Shown in pieces: positions 56,497 through 64,000 of a DNA stretch of 64,000 nt; position 1 is the stretch's first letter; each line of letters starts with the position of its first letter. The notes under the pieces are model-generated. The model was given only the letters and a program-made list of their open reading frames with translations, had not been told where the DNA came from and ran no database searches. The stretch is from positions 62,001 to 126,000 of the forward strand of contig NZ_JAUAMB010000009.1 in assembly GCF_031010175.1 (NCBI RefSeq), read 5' to 3'. This stretch comes from Halomonas sp. SpR1. Its GTDB lineage: Bacteria > Pseudomonadota > Gammaproteobacteria > Pseudomonadales > Halomonadaceae. A program made the position numbers and the translations under genes.

Positions 56497-57426
56497 ATGA
56501 AGACACTGTCTGAGAACATCAAAAGCGGTATTGACTACGCTTCATTATCTCGGAAAAACCGTTCCCGGGACATTATTTTTGCGTCGCTGGGTATCATCGT
56601 ACTGTTTATTGCGATAACGACATTAGTAGCATTGTTTCTAGACTTGGCAGTCAGGGGGGCTCCGCGCTTGACGGATCCTGATTTCTACACGTCATTCCCA
56701 TCGAGAAGGCCTCTGGATGCAGGTATTCTTTCCGCCTGGGTCGGCACGATTATGGTCATGCTTGTCACTGCCGTGATAGCTGTCCCGCTTGGGATTGCCG
56801 CTGGGCTGTATCTGGAAGAATATGCGGGTAAGAATTGGCTTACTGACGTTATTGAAGTCAACGTATCTAACTTGGCTGGTGTTCCTTCTATTGTCTATGG
56901 CCTCCTTGCGCTTGGCCTTTTTGTACAGACTTTCGGGATGGGCGAGACAGTATTGGTGGCGGGCCTGGTTCTGTCGCTATTGATTTTGCCGATTATCATT
57001 GTTTCGACTCGAGAGGCGATACGTTCAATTCCAAACGAGTTACGTGAGGCGGCTTATGGCCTAGGGGCCAACCAATGGCAGACCATGGCAATGTATATTA
57101 TTCCTGCAGCCAAACCAGGTATTATAACTGGTGCAATTGTGGGACTTTCTAGAGCGATTGGTGAAACTGCTCCAATCATTACCATTGGTGCCTTGTCTTT
57201 CATCGCCTTCTTACCGCAGTCGCCAGTCAGCGGTGATTTCCCATTCATTAGCTTTGAGTGGCTGAATAGTGGGTTTACAGTCATGCCCATACAGATGTTT
57301 GGCTGGGTATCCCGTCCCCAGGCAGATTTCCAAATTACAGCGGCAGCCGCGGGTGTTGTTCTAATTGTTATGACACTAATGATGAATGCTTTGGCAATTT
57401 ACATACGCTATCGTGCTCGTAAATAA
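56497..57426 (+). CDS. pstA: Phosphate ABC transporter permease PstA
   Basis: Second permease subunit of the Pst importer, 309 residues from ATG 56497, which has TTGAGGTG in front; the frame extends 16 codons into pstC. The coupling loop PNELREAAYGLGANQWQTMA precedes MYIIPAAKPGIITGAIVGLS, and the channel block SNLAGVPSIVYGLLALGLFV matches the PstC one. About six hydrophobic segments. G+C starts to fall toward its 3' end. Confidence 0.92.
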   Translation: MKTLSENIKSGIDYASLSRKNRSRDIIFASLGIIVLFIAITTLVALFLDLAVRGAPRLTDPDFYTSFPSRRPLDAGILSAWVGTIMVMLVTAVIAVPLGIAAGLYLEEYAGKNWLTDVIEVNVSNLAGVPSIVYGLLALGLFVQTFGMGETVLVAGLVLSLLILPIIIVSTREAIRSIPNELREAAYGLGANQWQTMAMYIIPAAKPGIITGAIVGLSRAIGETAPIITIGALSFIAFLPQSPVSGDFPFISFEWLNSGFTVMPIQMFGWVSRPQADFQITAAAAGVVLIVMTLMMNALAIYIRYRARK

Positions 57427-57479
57427 GTTGGCATTTTGCATGGTATAAGAAGTAACCAAACTTCCTAATGGTGTGAGAT

Positions 57480-58346
57480 ATGAGTATGAATGGTATGTCG
57501 AAATTCCAGACGACTGTGCAAGATGATTCAGAAAAGCCAATGCGTAAGGCTAGTGAGCATCTCGATCATTGGTACCTGGAGCCTGATAGCCCCACTCGGG
57601 CTCGAGTCTCTAATTTGAAATTCTGGTACGGCGACGGTACGCAGGCGATAGACGATGTCAGCATGCCTTTAATTGATAAAAAAGTTACAGCGCTGATAGG
57701 GCCGTCAGGCTGTGGGAAGAGTACATTTTTACGCTGCTTTAACCGCATGCATGATTTATATCCGGGCGTGAGGTATTCTGGTGAGATTAATTTATTACCA
57801 GAAGATGAGGATCTGATCAACCTTGATCCGAATATTGTTCGAATGAGAGTGGGTATGGTCTTCCAGAAACCTAACCCTTTTCCAAAATCGATTTATGAGA
57901 ATGTGATAGCAGGTTTGAGAATTCGTGGCATTACTAAACGTTCATTATTAGATGAAATTGTAGAAGATTCACTCAGTAAAGCAGCATTGTGGGATGAAGT
58001 AAAAGATCGACTGCATCAGCCAGCGCTAAGTATGTCGGGTGGGCAGCAGCAACGTTTATGTATTGCTCGTGCTTTGGCTGTTGAGCCAGAAATTTTACTT
58101 CTAGATGAACCTACTTCTGCTCTTGACCCTATTGCGACAGCAAAAGTGGAAGACTTGATTAATAAACTCGCAGGTGATGTAACAGTATTGATAGTTACGC
58201 ACAATATGCAGCAGGCTGCTCGTATTTCTGACTACACGGCTTATATGTATTTAGGAAAATTGATTGAATACAATAAGACTAATGATTTATTTACTGCTCC
58301 TAGGTGTCAGCGAACTGAAGATTATATAACTGGAAGATTTGGTTAA
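57480..58346 (+). CDS. pstB: Phosphate ABC transporter ATP-binding protein
   Basis: ATPase of the Pst importer, 288 residues with a 30-50 residue N-terminal extension typical of several gammaproteobacterial PstB proteins. Walker [18 protein letters not shown], signature [18 protein letters not shown] and Walker [14 protein letters not shown] are all intact, followed by the switch His in [10 protein letters not shown]. Codon use is clearly more AT-rich than in neighbouring genes, especially in the second half. A strong terminator follows and no phoU gene is linked. Confidence 0.94.
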   Translation: MSMNGMSKFQTTVQDDSEKPMRKASEHLDHWYLEPDSPTRARVSNLKFWYGDGTQAIDDVSMPLIDKKVTALIGPSGCGKSTFLRCFNRMHDLYPGVRYSGEINLLPEDEDLINLDPNIVRMRVGMVFQKPNPFPKSIYENVIAGLRIRGITKRSLLDEIVEDSLSKAALWDEVKDRLHQPALSMSGGQQQRLCIARALAVEPEILLLDEPTSALDPIATAKVEDLINKLAGDVTVLIVTHNMQQAARISDYTAYMYLGKLIEYNKTNDLFTAPRCQRTEDYITGRFG

Positions 58347-58624
58347 TTTATTTTTAATTAATTTAAAATATATATTTAACCCCTTTTTAAGGGGTTTTTT
58401 TATTTATGAACTTATAGAAATTTTATAGAAATAGTATATTTTTAATATCCGAATGGTTTTTGGATAGAGTCTATTGTTCCGCTCTGCAGGAGCGAGTATT
58501 AAATTTTAAGTATAATATATTTTTATGGAATATGAATATTTCTATAATTGATAACATATTATGTCAGCAAGCTTGAGTTGCAAGAAGATTGTGTAGAAAA
58601 TGGCATTTATATGAAAAAACATAT
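58347..58624 (+). other. AT-rich intergenic region upstream of arsC
   Basis: About 278 bases of conspicuously AT-rich DNA between pstB and arsC. It holds the pstB terminator, a perfect TATAAT at 58511-58516 (no -35 at a good distance) and a small CGCTC/GAGCG hairpin near 58480. I see no operator resembling the one at 63010-63033. Confidence 0.5.
58378..58401 (+). terminator. Intrinsic terminator of the pst operon
   Basis: AACCCCTT pairs with AAGGGGTT over a TTT loop and is followed by a T-run, 31 bases after the pstB stop codon. It separates the Pho-regulated operon from the ars genes. Confidence 0.85.
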
Positions 58625-59068
58625 ATGAGCCATTTCTTTATGCCCACAAAGAAAAAAGTCCTGTTCCTTTGCAGTGCAAATTCAGCCCGCTCGCTAATGG
58701 GGGAAGCGATACTGAGGCATCTTTCGGCGGATCAGTTCGAAGTATTTAGTGCTGGAAAGGAGCCTGACCGACCACAGGCACTGGCGCTTCAAGCGTTGGA
58801 AGCACACGGCGTAAATACAAGCGGCTTAGCAAGTAAGTCGATAGAAGCTCTCGCAGAGCATTATTTCGATACCGTTTTTATTTTATGTGAAAAAGCTTTA
58901 CAGGCTTGCCACCACTGGAAAGGTGGTTGTGGACAGCTATTTTACTGGGATATTTCTGACCCTCGTTTACATGGACAGCTAGACGCCTATGAACATACAT
59001 TCAACGATATCTATCAACGTCTATCGCTATGGTTATTGATTGAGGCAAGGGACGACATTCGTCGATAA
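58625..59068 (+). CDS. arsC: Arsenate reductase, low-molecular-weight phosphatase type
   Basis: A 147-residue protein of the LMW tyrosine-phosphatase/thioredoxin-coupled ArsC family, expected to reduce arsenate to arsenite. The P-loop CSANSARS gives Cys16 and Arg22 (CX5R). A second pair, LCEKALQAC, puts Cys88 and Cys95 six residues apart, as in the redox relay of plasmid pI258 ArsC (Cys10, Arg16, Cys82, Cys89, all offset by six). The segment YWDISDP corresponds to the general-acid Asp region. There is no clear ribosome site; ATG 58640 is an alternative start that would place the P-loop nearer the N-terminus. It is followed 21 bases later by the GAPDH gene. Phosphatase activity instead of arsenate reduction is possible but less likely in this context. 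Confidence 0.82.
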   Translation: MSHFFMPTKKKVLFLCSANSARSLMGEAILRHLSADQFEVFSAGKEPDRPQALALQALEAHGVNTSGLASKSIEALAEHYFDTVFILCEKALQACHHWKGGCGQLFYWDISDPRLHGQLDAYEHTFNDIYQRLSLWLLIEARDDIRR

Positions 59069-59089
59069 TTCACCTAGGAGCTAAAAAAT

Positions 59090-60121
59090 ATGACACTACG
59101 TATCGGTATCAACGGTTTTGGACGTATTGGACGCTTGGCCCTGCGCAGCTTGTGGACGCAGGTAGAATCGGGTGCGGTAGAACTGACGCGCATTAATGAC
59201 CCGGGTGGCGATGCGGCCACCTTTGCCCACTTGTTGGAGTTTGACTCGGTGCACGGGCACTGGGCGCCAGGGAAGGGCATCTCGTCAACGGATAGCGCCA
59301 TAGAACTCGACGGCAAATCTGTCTCCTTTAGCGCCAACAAAGCTATTGCCGATAGCGACTGGTCGAACTGCGATATTGTCATTGAGTGCTCGGGCGTAAT
59401 GAAAACCACCGATAAGCTCCAGGCGTATCTTGATCAAGGCGTTGGTCGTGTGGTGGTAAGTGCGCCTATGAAAGAGGCGAGCGTGCTCAATGTCGTGGTG
59501 GGGGTGAACGATTATCTGTATGACCCTGCTCAGCACAAGATCGTGACCGCAGCTAGCTGCACCACCAACTGCCTGGCACCCGTGGTCAAAGTCATTCAGG
59601 AAACGTTTGGTATTCGCCATGGCTCGATGACCACCGTGCATGACATCACCAATACCCAAACGATTCTCGACGCGCCGCATAAAGACCTGCGCCGCGCCCG
59701 AGCTTGCGGTATGAGCTTGATTCCCACCACGACCGGTTCGGCCAAAGCGATTACCGCCATTTTCCCCGAGCTGGAAGGCAAGCTTAACGGCCATGCGATT
59801 CGTGTGCCGCTGGCTAATGCGTCGCTTACCGATATGGTCTTCGAGCTTGAACGCGAAGTGAGCGTCGACGAGGTCAATCAGGCGCTGAAAGCCGCCGCCG
59901 ATGGCCCGCTGGCAGGCATTTTGGGCTACGAAGAACGCCCGCTGGTGTCTATCGATTACCGCACCGATCCGCGCAGCTCGATTATCGATGCACTCTCCAC
60001 CATGGTGATCAACGGCACCCAGCTGAAACTCTACGCCTGGTACGACAATGAGTGGGGCTATGCCAACCGCACCGCCGAGCTGGCCCTTATGGTCGGGCGT
60101 GAGCAGGTGGGACGTGGCTGA
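59090..60121 (+). CDS. ArsJ-associated glyceraldehyde-3-phosphate dehydrogenase
   Basis: A 343-residue GAPDH. The NAD-binding fold begins [17 protein letters not shown], and catalytic Cys157 lies in [11 protein letters not shown]. Further motifs are [27 protein letters not shown] and [14 protein letters not shown]. In the ArsJ pathway such an enzyme uses arsenate instead of phosphate to make 1-arseno-3-phosphoglycerate, which ArsJ exports. The gene sits between arsC and arsJ, with CTAGGAGCT in front and only 4 bases before arsJ, so a dedicated arsenic role is much more likely than glycolysis. Its sequence alone does not exclude normal GAPDH activity. Confidence 0.9.
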   Translation: MTLRIGINGFGRIGRLALRSLWTQVESGAVELTRINDPGGDAATFAHLLEFDSVHGHWAPGKGISSTDSAIELDGKSVSFSANKAIADSDWSNCDIVIECSGVMKTTDKLQAYLDQGVGRVVVSAPMKEASVLNVVVGVNDYLYDPAQHKIVTAASCTTNCLAPVVKVIQETFGIRHGSMTTVHDITNTQTILDAPHKDLRRARACGMSLIPTTTGSAKAITAIFPELEGKLNGHAIRVPLANASLTDMVFELEREVSVDEVNQALKAAADGPLAGILGYEERPLVSIDYRTDPRSSIIDALSTMVINGTQLKLYAWYDNEWGYANRTAELALMVGREQVGRG

Positions 60122-60125
60122 TTCA

Positions 60126-61337
60126 ATGCTGACACGGGTAAAGGCGCTACCTTTCGAGGTGCGCCAATACATGCTGATTACCGGTAACTACTGGGCGTTC
60201 ACGATTACCGATGGCGCGCTGCGCATGCTGGTGGTGATGCACTTCCACCAATTGGGCTACTCGCCGTTGGCCATTGCCATGCTGTTTCTATTTTATGAAG
60301 CCTTTGGCGTAGTGACTAACCTGGTAGGCGGCTGGTTGGGGGCGCGCTTGGGGCTCAATCGCACTATGAATGTGGGGCTAGGGCTGCAAATTATTGCCCT
60401 TGCCATGCTGATGGTACCCGCTAGCCTGTTGACCGTTGTTTGGGTGATGGCCGCACAAGCGATTTCGGGTATTGCTAAAGACCTCAACAAAATGAGCGCT
60501 AAAAGCGCCGTTAAGGTGTTGGTTCCAAAAGAGAGCGCCAACGCCAATAGCTCACTCTACCGCTGGGTGGCGATGTTGACCGGCTCTAAAAACGCGCTAA
60601 AAGGGCTGGGCTTTTTTGTCGGCGGGCTGCTGCTCACCTTGATTGGCTTCCAGGCCGCTGTGTTTGTTATGGCGGTGATGCTGGGCGGCGTGTTACTGCT
60701 TTCGCTGCTGAGGCTCAAGGCGGATTTAGGTCGGCAAAAAGTAAAGCCGAAGTTCTCCGAAATCTTCTCAAAATCACCCGCGATTAACGTACTCTCTGCG
60801 GCGCGCTTCTGTCTATTTTCGGCGCGGGATGTGTGGTTTGTCGTAGCACTGCCAGTGTTTTTATACGATCAGCACGGCTGGACTCACTGGACAGTGGGTG
60901 GGCTGCTGGCGGTGTGGGTGATTGGCTATGGTGGGGTGCAAACCCAGGCGCCTAAATTAACCCGGCTAATCAAAGGCGATGCCCGGGCGCTGACCGCTGG
61001 CTGGGCGGCGGCACTGGCAGTGCTGGCAATCGTGTTGGCGATGCTGCCCTTGGCCCAAGTCGGCTGGTTAGTCGTCGGCTTGCTCGCCTTTGGGGTGCTG
61101 TTTGCGATTAACTCCAGCTGGCACAGCTATTTGATTGTGCATTATGCCCGCGCCGACGGCGTCTCCATGGATGTCGGCTTTTACTATATGGCCAATGCCA
61201 TGGGGCGTTTAGTGGGCACGCTACTGTCGGGCTGGCTATATATGGCCTACGGGCTAAGCGCCTGCCTTTGGGTATCGGCAGCCTTGGTGGCGGCTAGCGC
61301 ATTGATGGCGCTAGCGTTGCCTAGACAAGTCGCATGA
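60126..61337 (+). CDS. arsJ: Organoarsenical efflux MFS transporter ArsJ
   Basis: A 403-residue 12-helix MFS protein that should export 1-arseno-3-phosphoglycerate, which then falls apart outside to arsenate. The family look is clear: the N-terminus LPFEVRQYMLITGNYWAFTI, then DGALRMLVVMHFHQLGYSPL, YEAFGVVTNLVGGWLGARLG and ISGIAKDLNKMSAKSAVK. The partner GAPDH gene ends 4 bases upstream, the diagnostic pairing for ArsJ. The frame extends 26 codons upstream into that gene; ATG 60126 fits the family N-terminus. It overlaps the next MFS gene by 4 bases (ATGA). Confidence 0.9.
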   Translation: MLTRVKALPFEVRQYMLITGNYWAFTITDGALRMLVVMHFHQLGYSPLAIAMLFLFYEAFGVVTNLVGGWLGARLGLNRTMNVGLGLQIIALAMLMVPASLLTVVWVMAAQAISGIAKDLNKMSAKSAVKVLVPKESANANSSLYRWVAMLTGSKNALKGLGFFVGGLLLTLIGFQAAVFVMAVMLGGVLLLSLLRLKADLGRQKVKPKFSEIFSKSPAINVLSAARFCLFSARDVWFVVALPVFLYDQHGWTHWTVGGLLAVWVIGYGGVQTQAPKLTRLIKGDARALTAGWAAALAVLAIVLAMLPLAQVGWLVVGLLAFGVLFAINSSWHSYLIVHYARADGVSMDVGFYYMANAMGRLVGTLLSGWLYMAYGLSACLWVSAALVAASALMALALPRQVA

Positions 61338-62494
61338 TTCGTTCGCCCAACTGGGGTTTAACGCTCACCTTAGGCAGCGCGCAGACCCTTGCCTGGGCAT
61401 CAAGTTACTACTTGCCCGCTATCCTTGCGGTACCCATGGCCCGCGAACTGGGGATGGCACCAAGCTGGGTATTTGCGGCGTTTTCTGCCGCCTTACTGTT
61501 AACCGCCATGCTGGGCCCCAGCGTAGGGCGTTTGATTGACCAACAGGGTGGGCGAGGCGTGCTGATGGCTTCGAACGCTGTCTTGGCGCTTGGCCTGGTC
61601 ATCATGGCGCTCTCTCAAGGTCTTCTCAGCTTAATGTTCGCTTGGCTCATTGTCGGCATTGGCATGGCGATGGGCCTATACGACGCCGCCTTTGCCACCT
61701 TGGGACGGTTGTTGGGGCGTAGTGCGCGCTCGTCAATTACCGGCGTAACGCTACTGGCGGGTTTTGCCAGTACCATCGGCTGGCCACTAACAGCTTTGTT
61801 GGAAAATGAGTTCGGGTGGCGGGCAGCCTGCGGCGCCTGGGCCATGCTGCATATTGTGGTGGGGCTGCCGCTGAATGCCTGCTTGCCCAAAGCAGCCGAT
61901 AGTGCGGCCCAGCAAGATGACGATAAATCGGCGCCGCCGCCGGAGCGTCCTCGCCTGGCGATGATGTTGTTAGCCTATGTGTTTGCCGCGGGCTGGTTTG
62001 TCTCAACGGCGATGGCGGCACATCTACCCAGGCTTCTGCAGGAAACCGGCGTATCGCTTTCGGTGGCCGTCGCTGCTGCAGCGCTAGTAGGCCCTGCGCA
62101 AGTGGCCGCTCGACTGGGTGAGTTTGCACTTTTACGCCATTTGCATCCGCTGGTAGCCGCTCGTGTCGCCACTACGCTTCACCCCTTAGGTGCGGCATTG
62201 CTGGCCACAATGGGTATGCCCGCAGCAGGCTTTGCGCTGCTGCACGGTGCGGGCAATGGCATGATGACAATTGCCTCCGGCACACTGCCGCTGGCACTGT
62301 TTGGCCCGAAAGGGTTTGGTCAGCGTCAGGGCTTGATTATCGCCCCGGCAAGGGCCGCGCAAGCCTTTGCGCCGCTGCTATTTGGACTACTGATAGAGCA
62401 AAACGGCGCTGGTGCGCTATGGCTGACCACAGGATTGATGCTGGCGGCGTGTTTAGCGCTGCTGTTTATTCGTGTGCCGCGATTGCAGGGGTGA
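61334..62494 (+). CDS. MFS transporter in the ars operon
   Basis: A 386-residue major facilitator protein with about 12 hydrophobic segments. The N-terminus (LTLTLGSAQTLAWASSYYLP) and the loop GPSVGRLIDQQGGRGVLMAS are typical of an MFS subgroup often seen in ars clusters. A hydrophilic, acidic central loop (QQDDDKSAPPPERP) separates the two halves. It is not homologous in obvious motifs to ArsB or Acr3 arsenite pumps. The 4-base overlap with arsJ implies coupled translation and a related job, but the substrate is unknown. It ends convergently against arsR. Confidence 0.75.
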   Translation: MIRSPNWGLTLTLGSAQTLAWASSYYLPAILAVPMARELGMAPSWVFAAFSAALLLTAMLGPSVGRLIDQQGGRGVLMASNAVLALGLVIMALSQGLLSLMFAWLIVGIGMAMGLYDAAFATLGRLLGRSARSSITGVTLLAGFASTIGWPLTALLENEFGWRAACGAWAMLHIVVGLPLNACLPKAADSAAQQDDDKSAPPPERPRLAMMLLAYVFAAGWFVSTAMAAHLPRLLQETGVSLSVAVAAAALVGPAQVAARLGEFALLRHLHPLVAARVATTLHPLGAALLATMGMPAAGFALLHGAGNGMMTIASGTLPLALFGPKGFGQRQGLIIAPARAAQAFAPLLFGLLIEQNGAGALWLTTGLMLAACLALLFIRVPRLQG

Positions 62495-62551
62495 GCCATT
62501 TACATAAAGGTCTTTTACTCTCTAAAACCCTGATTAAACCAGGGTAGTCAG

Positions 62552-62866
62552 TTATAAAGATGCCGCAACAGGCTCCATATTTTCCCCTATACAACATTCC
62601 GCCTGTAAGAAGCCAATCAGATTTTGTAGGTGATGGTAATCAGGTATACAGACGATAGTGCGGCTGTGCTTCTCCTGCTTAATTAAACCTACTCTAGCCA
62701 TACGAGATAAGTGATGCGATAGCGTTGAAGCTGGGATATCCAACGCTTTCTGTATCTCTCCGACAGGGGCTCCGCGATGGCCAGCCTTGACTAAAAAGCG
62801 AAACACCGCCAAACGGTGCGTGTTACCAAGCTCAGCCAAGCTGGCGGCGACCCCTTCATGATCCAT
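62552..62866 (-). CDS. arsR: ArsR-family metalloregulator
   Basis: A 104-residue winged helix-turn-helix repressor of the ArsR/SmtB family: ELGNTHRLAVFRFLVKAG, then the recognition helix region PASTLSHHLSRMARVGLIKQ. The ELCVCDL-type Cys pair of classical ArsR is absent from the DNA-binding helix. Instead a C-terminal Cys-Cys pair (AECCIG) stands at the place used by the Acidithiobacillus ferrooxidans ArsR. GGAGAG lies 4-5 bases before ATG 62866; an ATG at 62878 gives four more residues, and in that numbering the pair is Cys95-Cys96. It diverges from the permease gene and converges on the MFS gene, so it could control both units. Confidence 0.88.
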   Translation of the reverse strand: MDHEGVAASLAELGNTHRLAVFRFLVKAGHRGAPVGEIQKALDIPASTLSHHLSRMARVGLIKQEKHSRTIVCIPDYHHLQNLIGFLQAECCIGENMEPVAASL

Positions 62867-62884
62867 AAAACTCTCCATGCTGTC

Positions 62885-62927
62885 TTCTATTTTCTCTCTG
62901 TTCTATTTTCTCTCTGTTCTATTTTTT
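62885..62927. repeat. 16-bp tandem repeat in the arsR leader
   Basis: TTCTATTTTCTCTCTG occurs twice in a row (62885-62900, 62901-62916), and a third partial copy begins TTCTATTTT. The array lies directly upstream of arsR, 19 bases before its preferred start, and would be part of its leader or promoter. Confidence 0.8.
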
Positions 62928-62962
62928 CATTGCTATGTTTTTTTTGCATATAATTTCCAAGT

Positions 62963-63035
62963 ATCTAGAAATATAGTTGACGAGTACAAAGGTTGCAATC
63001 TAAGCTTCAATAATTCGATTAATCTAGAATTATAG
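62963..63035. promoter_or_regulatory. Divergent arsR/permease control region with repeated operator-like sites
   Basis: A 14-base direct repeat, ATCTAGAAATATAG (62963-62976) and ATCTAGAATTATAG (63022-63035), differs by one base. The second copy overlaps a perfect inverted repeat ATAATTC (63010-63016) / GAATTAT (63027-63033) with a 10-base spacer. TTGACG at 62977-62982 is a good -35, with a weak -10 near 63000. The right-hand sites end on the permease ribosome site, well placed for ArsR repression. Confidence 0.65.
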
Positions 63036-63045
63036 GAGCTTTGTC

Positions 63046-64000
63046 GTGTCCCCTCAATTGCAAGATACGTTAGGCATGTTTGCCTTTCTCGCGGTCGAGC
63101 TATCGGCCTTGTTTATTGGCATTAGCTTCCTGGTAGGGGCGCTTCAACGCCATATCCCGCCATCCAAGGTCGAGGCTTTGCTAAGTTCTAACCGATCCCG
63201 TAGCTACTTTCTCGCTGCGGGACTGGGGGCTATCACACCCTTCTGTAGTTGCTCAACGATTCCAATGCTGAAAGGCCTGATTCGTGCACGTGCCGGGTTC
63301 GGGCCTATGATGGTGTTCCTATTTGCCTCTCCGCTGTTAAACCCTATTGTTGTTGGTCTGTTGGCTGCCACCTTTGGTTTTACCCTCACCGCTATCTACG
63401 TTCTAGCGGCACTGATTGTCTCTTTGGCCGCCGGCTGGTTACTACAGACTTTTGGCTTCGAGCGTTACGTGCGCCGCGCTGAAACTTATACAGCTTCAGG
63501 GTGTGAAGCCTCGACCAATAGCTGCGGCGTCAAGCCAGTAGCGACCGATTGTGAAAGTAGCAGTTGCAGTAGTACTCCAGTTGCGGTTGGCTGCGGTAGT
63601 GCCGATCCGGCTGGCGCTCAATCAGGTGGCGGTTGTGGTAGTCAAACAACTGAGCCTAAACTAGGGCAAAGCAGATACAGCGGTTTATGGGGTGAAGCCT
63701 GGTCTGACTTCGTGGACGTTTTACCATACCTACTTATTGGTATTGCGATTGGTAGCGTGATCTATGGTTTTATGCCCACTGACTTGCTGGAACAGTATGC
63801 TGGTGCCGATAATCCTTTTGCCATCCCCGTCGCCGCCGTTATCGGTGTCCCTCTGTATATCCGTGCTGAAGCCGTTATACCGTTAGCATCTGCGCTGATG
63901 GCAAAAGGCGTGGGGGCCGGAACAGTGCTGGCGTTGATTATTGGGAGTGCTGGAGCCAGCCTGACTGAGCTTATCCTGCTGCGCTCATTGTTCTCGTTTA
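63046..64000 (+). CDS. Permease of the DUF318/ArsP-like family, partial
   Basis: A gene open to the window end, so only its first 318 codons are seen. It starts at GTG 63046, with AGGAG 7 bases before it. The protein belongs to the PF03773 permeases (ArsP, YraQ, SO_0444 group): LGAITPFCSCSTIPMLKGLI carries the PFCSCS motif, then FASPLLNPIVVGLL. In the second half come VDVLPYLLIGIAIGSVIYGF and VPLYIRAEAVIPLASALMAK. Between the halves is a soluble loop with six Cys in about 50 residues (from SGCEAS to GGCGSQ), which suggests metalloid or metal binding. Relatives export organoarsenicals or metals. Regulation by the divergent ArsR is inferred from the shared control region. Confidence 0.85.
   Translation, partial: MSPQLQDTLGMFAFLAVELSALFIGISFLVGALQRHIPPSKVEALLSSNRSRSYFLAAGLGAITPFCSCSTIPMLKGLIRARAGFGPMMVFLFASPLLNPIVVGLLAATFGFTLTAIYVLAALIVSLAAGWLLQTFGFERYVRRAETYTASGCEASTNSCGVKPVATDCESSSCSSTPVAVGCGSADPAGAQSGGGCGSQTTEPKLGQSRYSGLWGEAWSDFVDVLPYLLIGIAIGSVIYGFMPTDLLEQYAGADNPFAIPVAAVIGVPLYIRAEAVIPLASALMAKGVGAGTVLALIIGSAGASLTELILLRSLFSF

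Noticed and set aside
59285..60172. 295-codon open frame antisense to the ArsJ-partner GAPDH
   Set aside because: Same reason: the plus-strand GAPDH has all catalytic motifs, and the antisense frame has His-rich, non-protein-like composition.

Overview
The window reads as a chromosomal segment of a moderately halophilic gammaproteobacterium, most like Halomonas or a close relative in Halomonadaceae. The grounds are gammaproteobacterial synteny blocks (uvrY-uvrC-pgsA-tRNA Gly/Cys/Leu, dnaX-ybaB-recR, lapA-lapB, sdhE-ygfX), acidic protein tails and linkers, and Pseudomonas-like pairings (rnd-ycgL-ycgN, mlaA-rssB-rssC). No phage, transposase, rRNA or CRISPR array is visible. Most of the window is core genome; the last 6 kb is an accessory metalloid-resistance block.

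Layout. 0-7.5 kb: an acidic-substrate symporter, serS, a periplasmic SIMPL-domain protein, an AI-2E-type exporter, thioredoxin, and the cysteine regulator cysB convergent with a cysH-type reductase. 7.6-17.7 kb: pabB, then a complete methylcitrate cluster for propionate (GntR-type regulator, prpB, prpC, acnD, prpF, prpD), interrupted by a 104-bp palindromic repeat and an intrinsic terminator. 17.7-23.4 kb: a ComEA-like protein, pyrF, lapA-lapB, ihfB, sdhE-ygfX, nadB. 23.7-27.5 kb: tRNA-Leu/Cys/Gly, pgsA, uvrC, uvrY, tRNA-Ala. 27.5-34.8 kb: argF, grxD, dnaX-ybaB-recR, rnd-ycgL, acpH-like, ycgN. 34.8-48.2 kb: a membrane LOV-GGDEF-EAL protein, oligopeptidase B, a small membrane protein, a class II amidotransferase, fadD behind a PsrA-like operator, and hrpA. 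48.3-54.2 kb: a FabH-like synthase, mlaA, the rssB/rssC-like phosphatase/STAS pair, and two transporters. 54.2-58.4 kb: pstSCAB behind two Pho boxes. 58.6-64 kb: arsC, the ArsJ-partner GAPDH, arsJ, an MFS transporter, an ArsR repressor and a Cys-rich permease that runs off the window.

How the genes work together. Phosphate uptake (Pst) sits directly upstream of arsenate handling, which fits arsenate entering as a phosphate mimic. The ars block holds two routes: reduction by ArsC, and GAPDH-made 1-arseno-3-phosphoglycerate exported by ArsJ. The prp cluster converts propionyl-CoA to pyruvate and succinate. CysB and CysH belong to sulfate assimilation.

A recurring oddity is short degenerate tandem repeats of 13-16 bases at gene ends and in leaders (SIMPL gene, prpF-prpD gap, comEA-pyrF gap, grxD leader, mlaA tail, arsR leader). 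In mlaA a stop codon falls inside such a repeat while the frame stays open for 39 more codons. Starts were moved where a ribosome binding site argued for it. All family calls come from motif recognition, without database searches.
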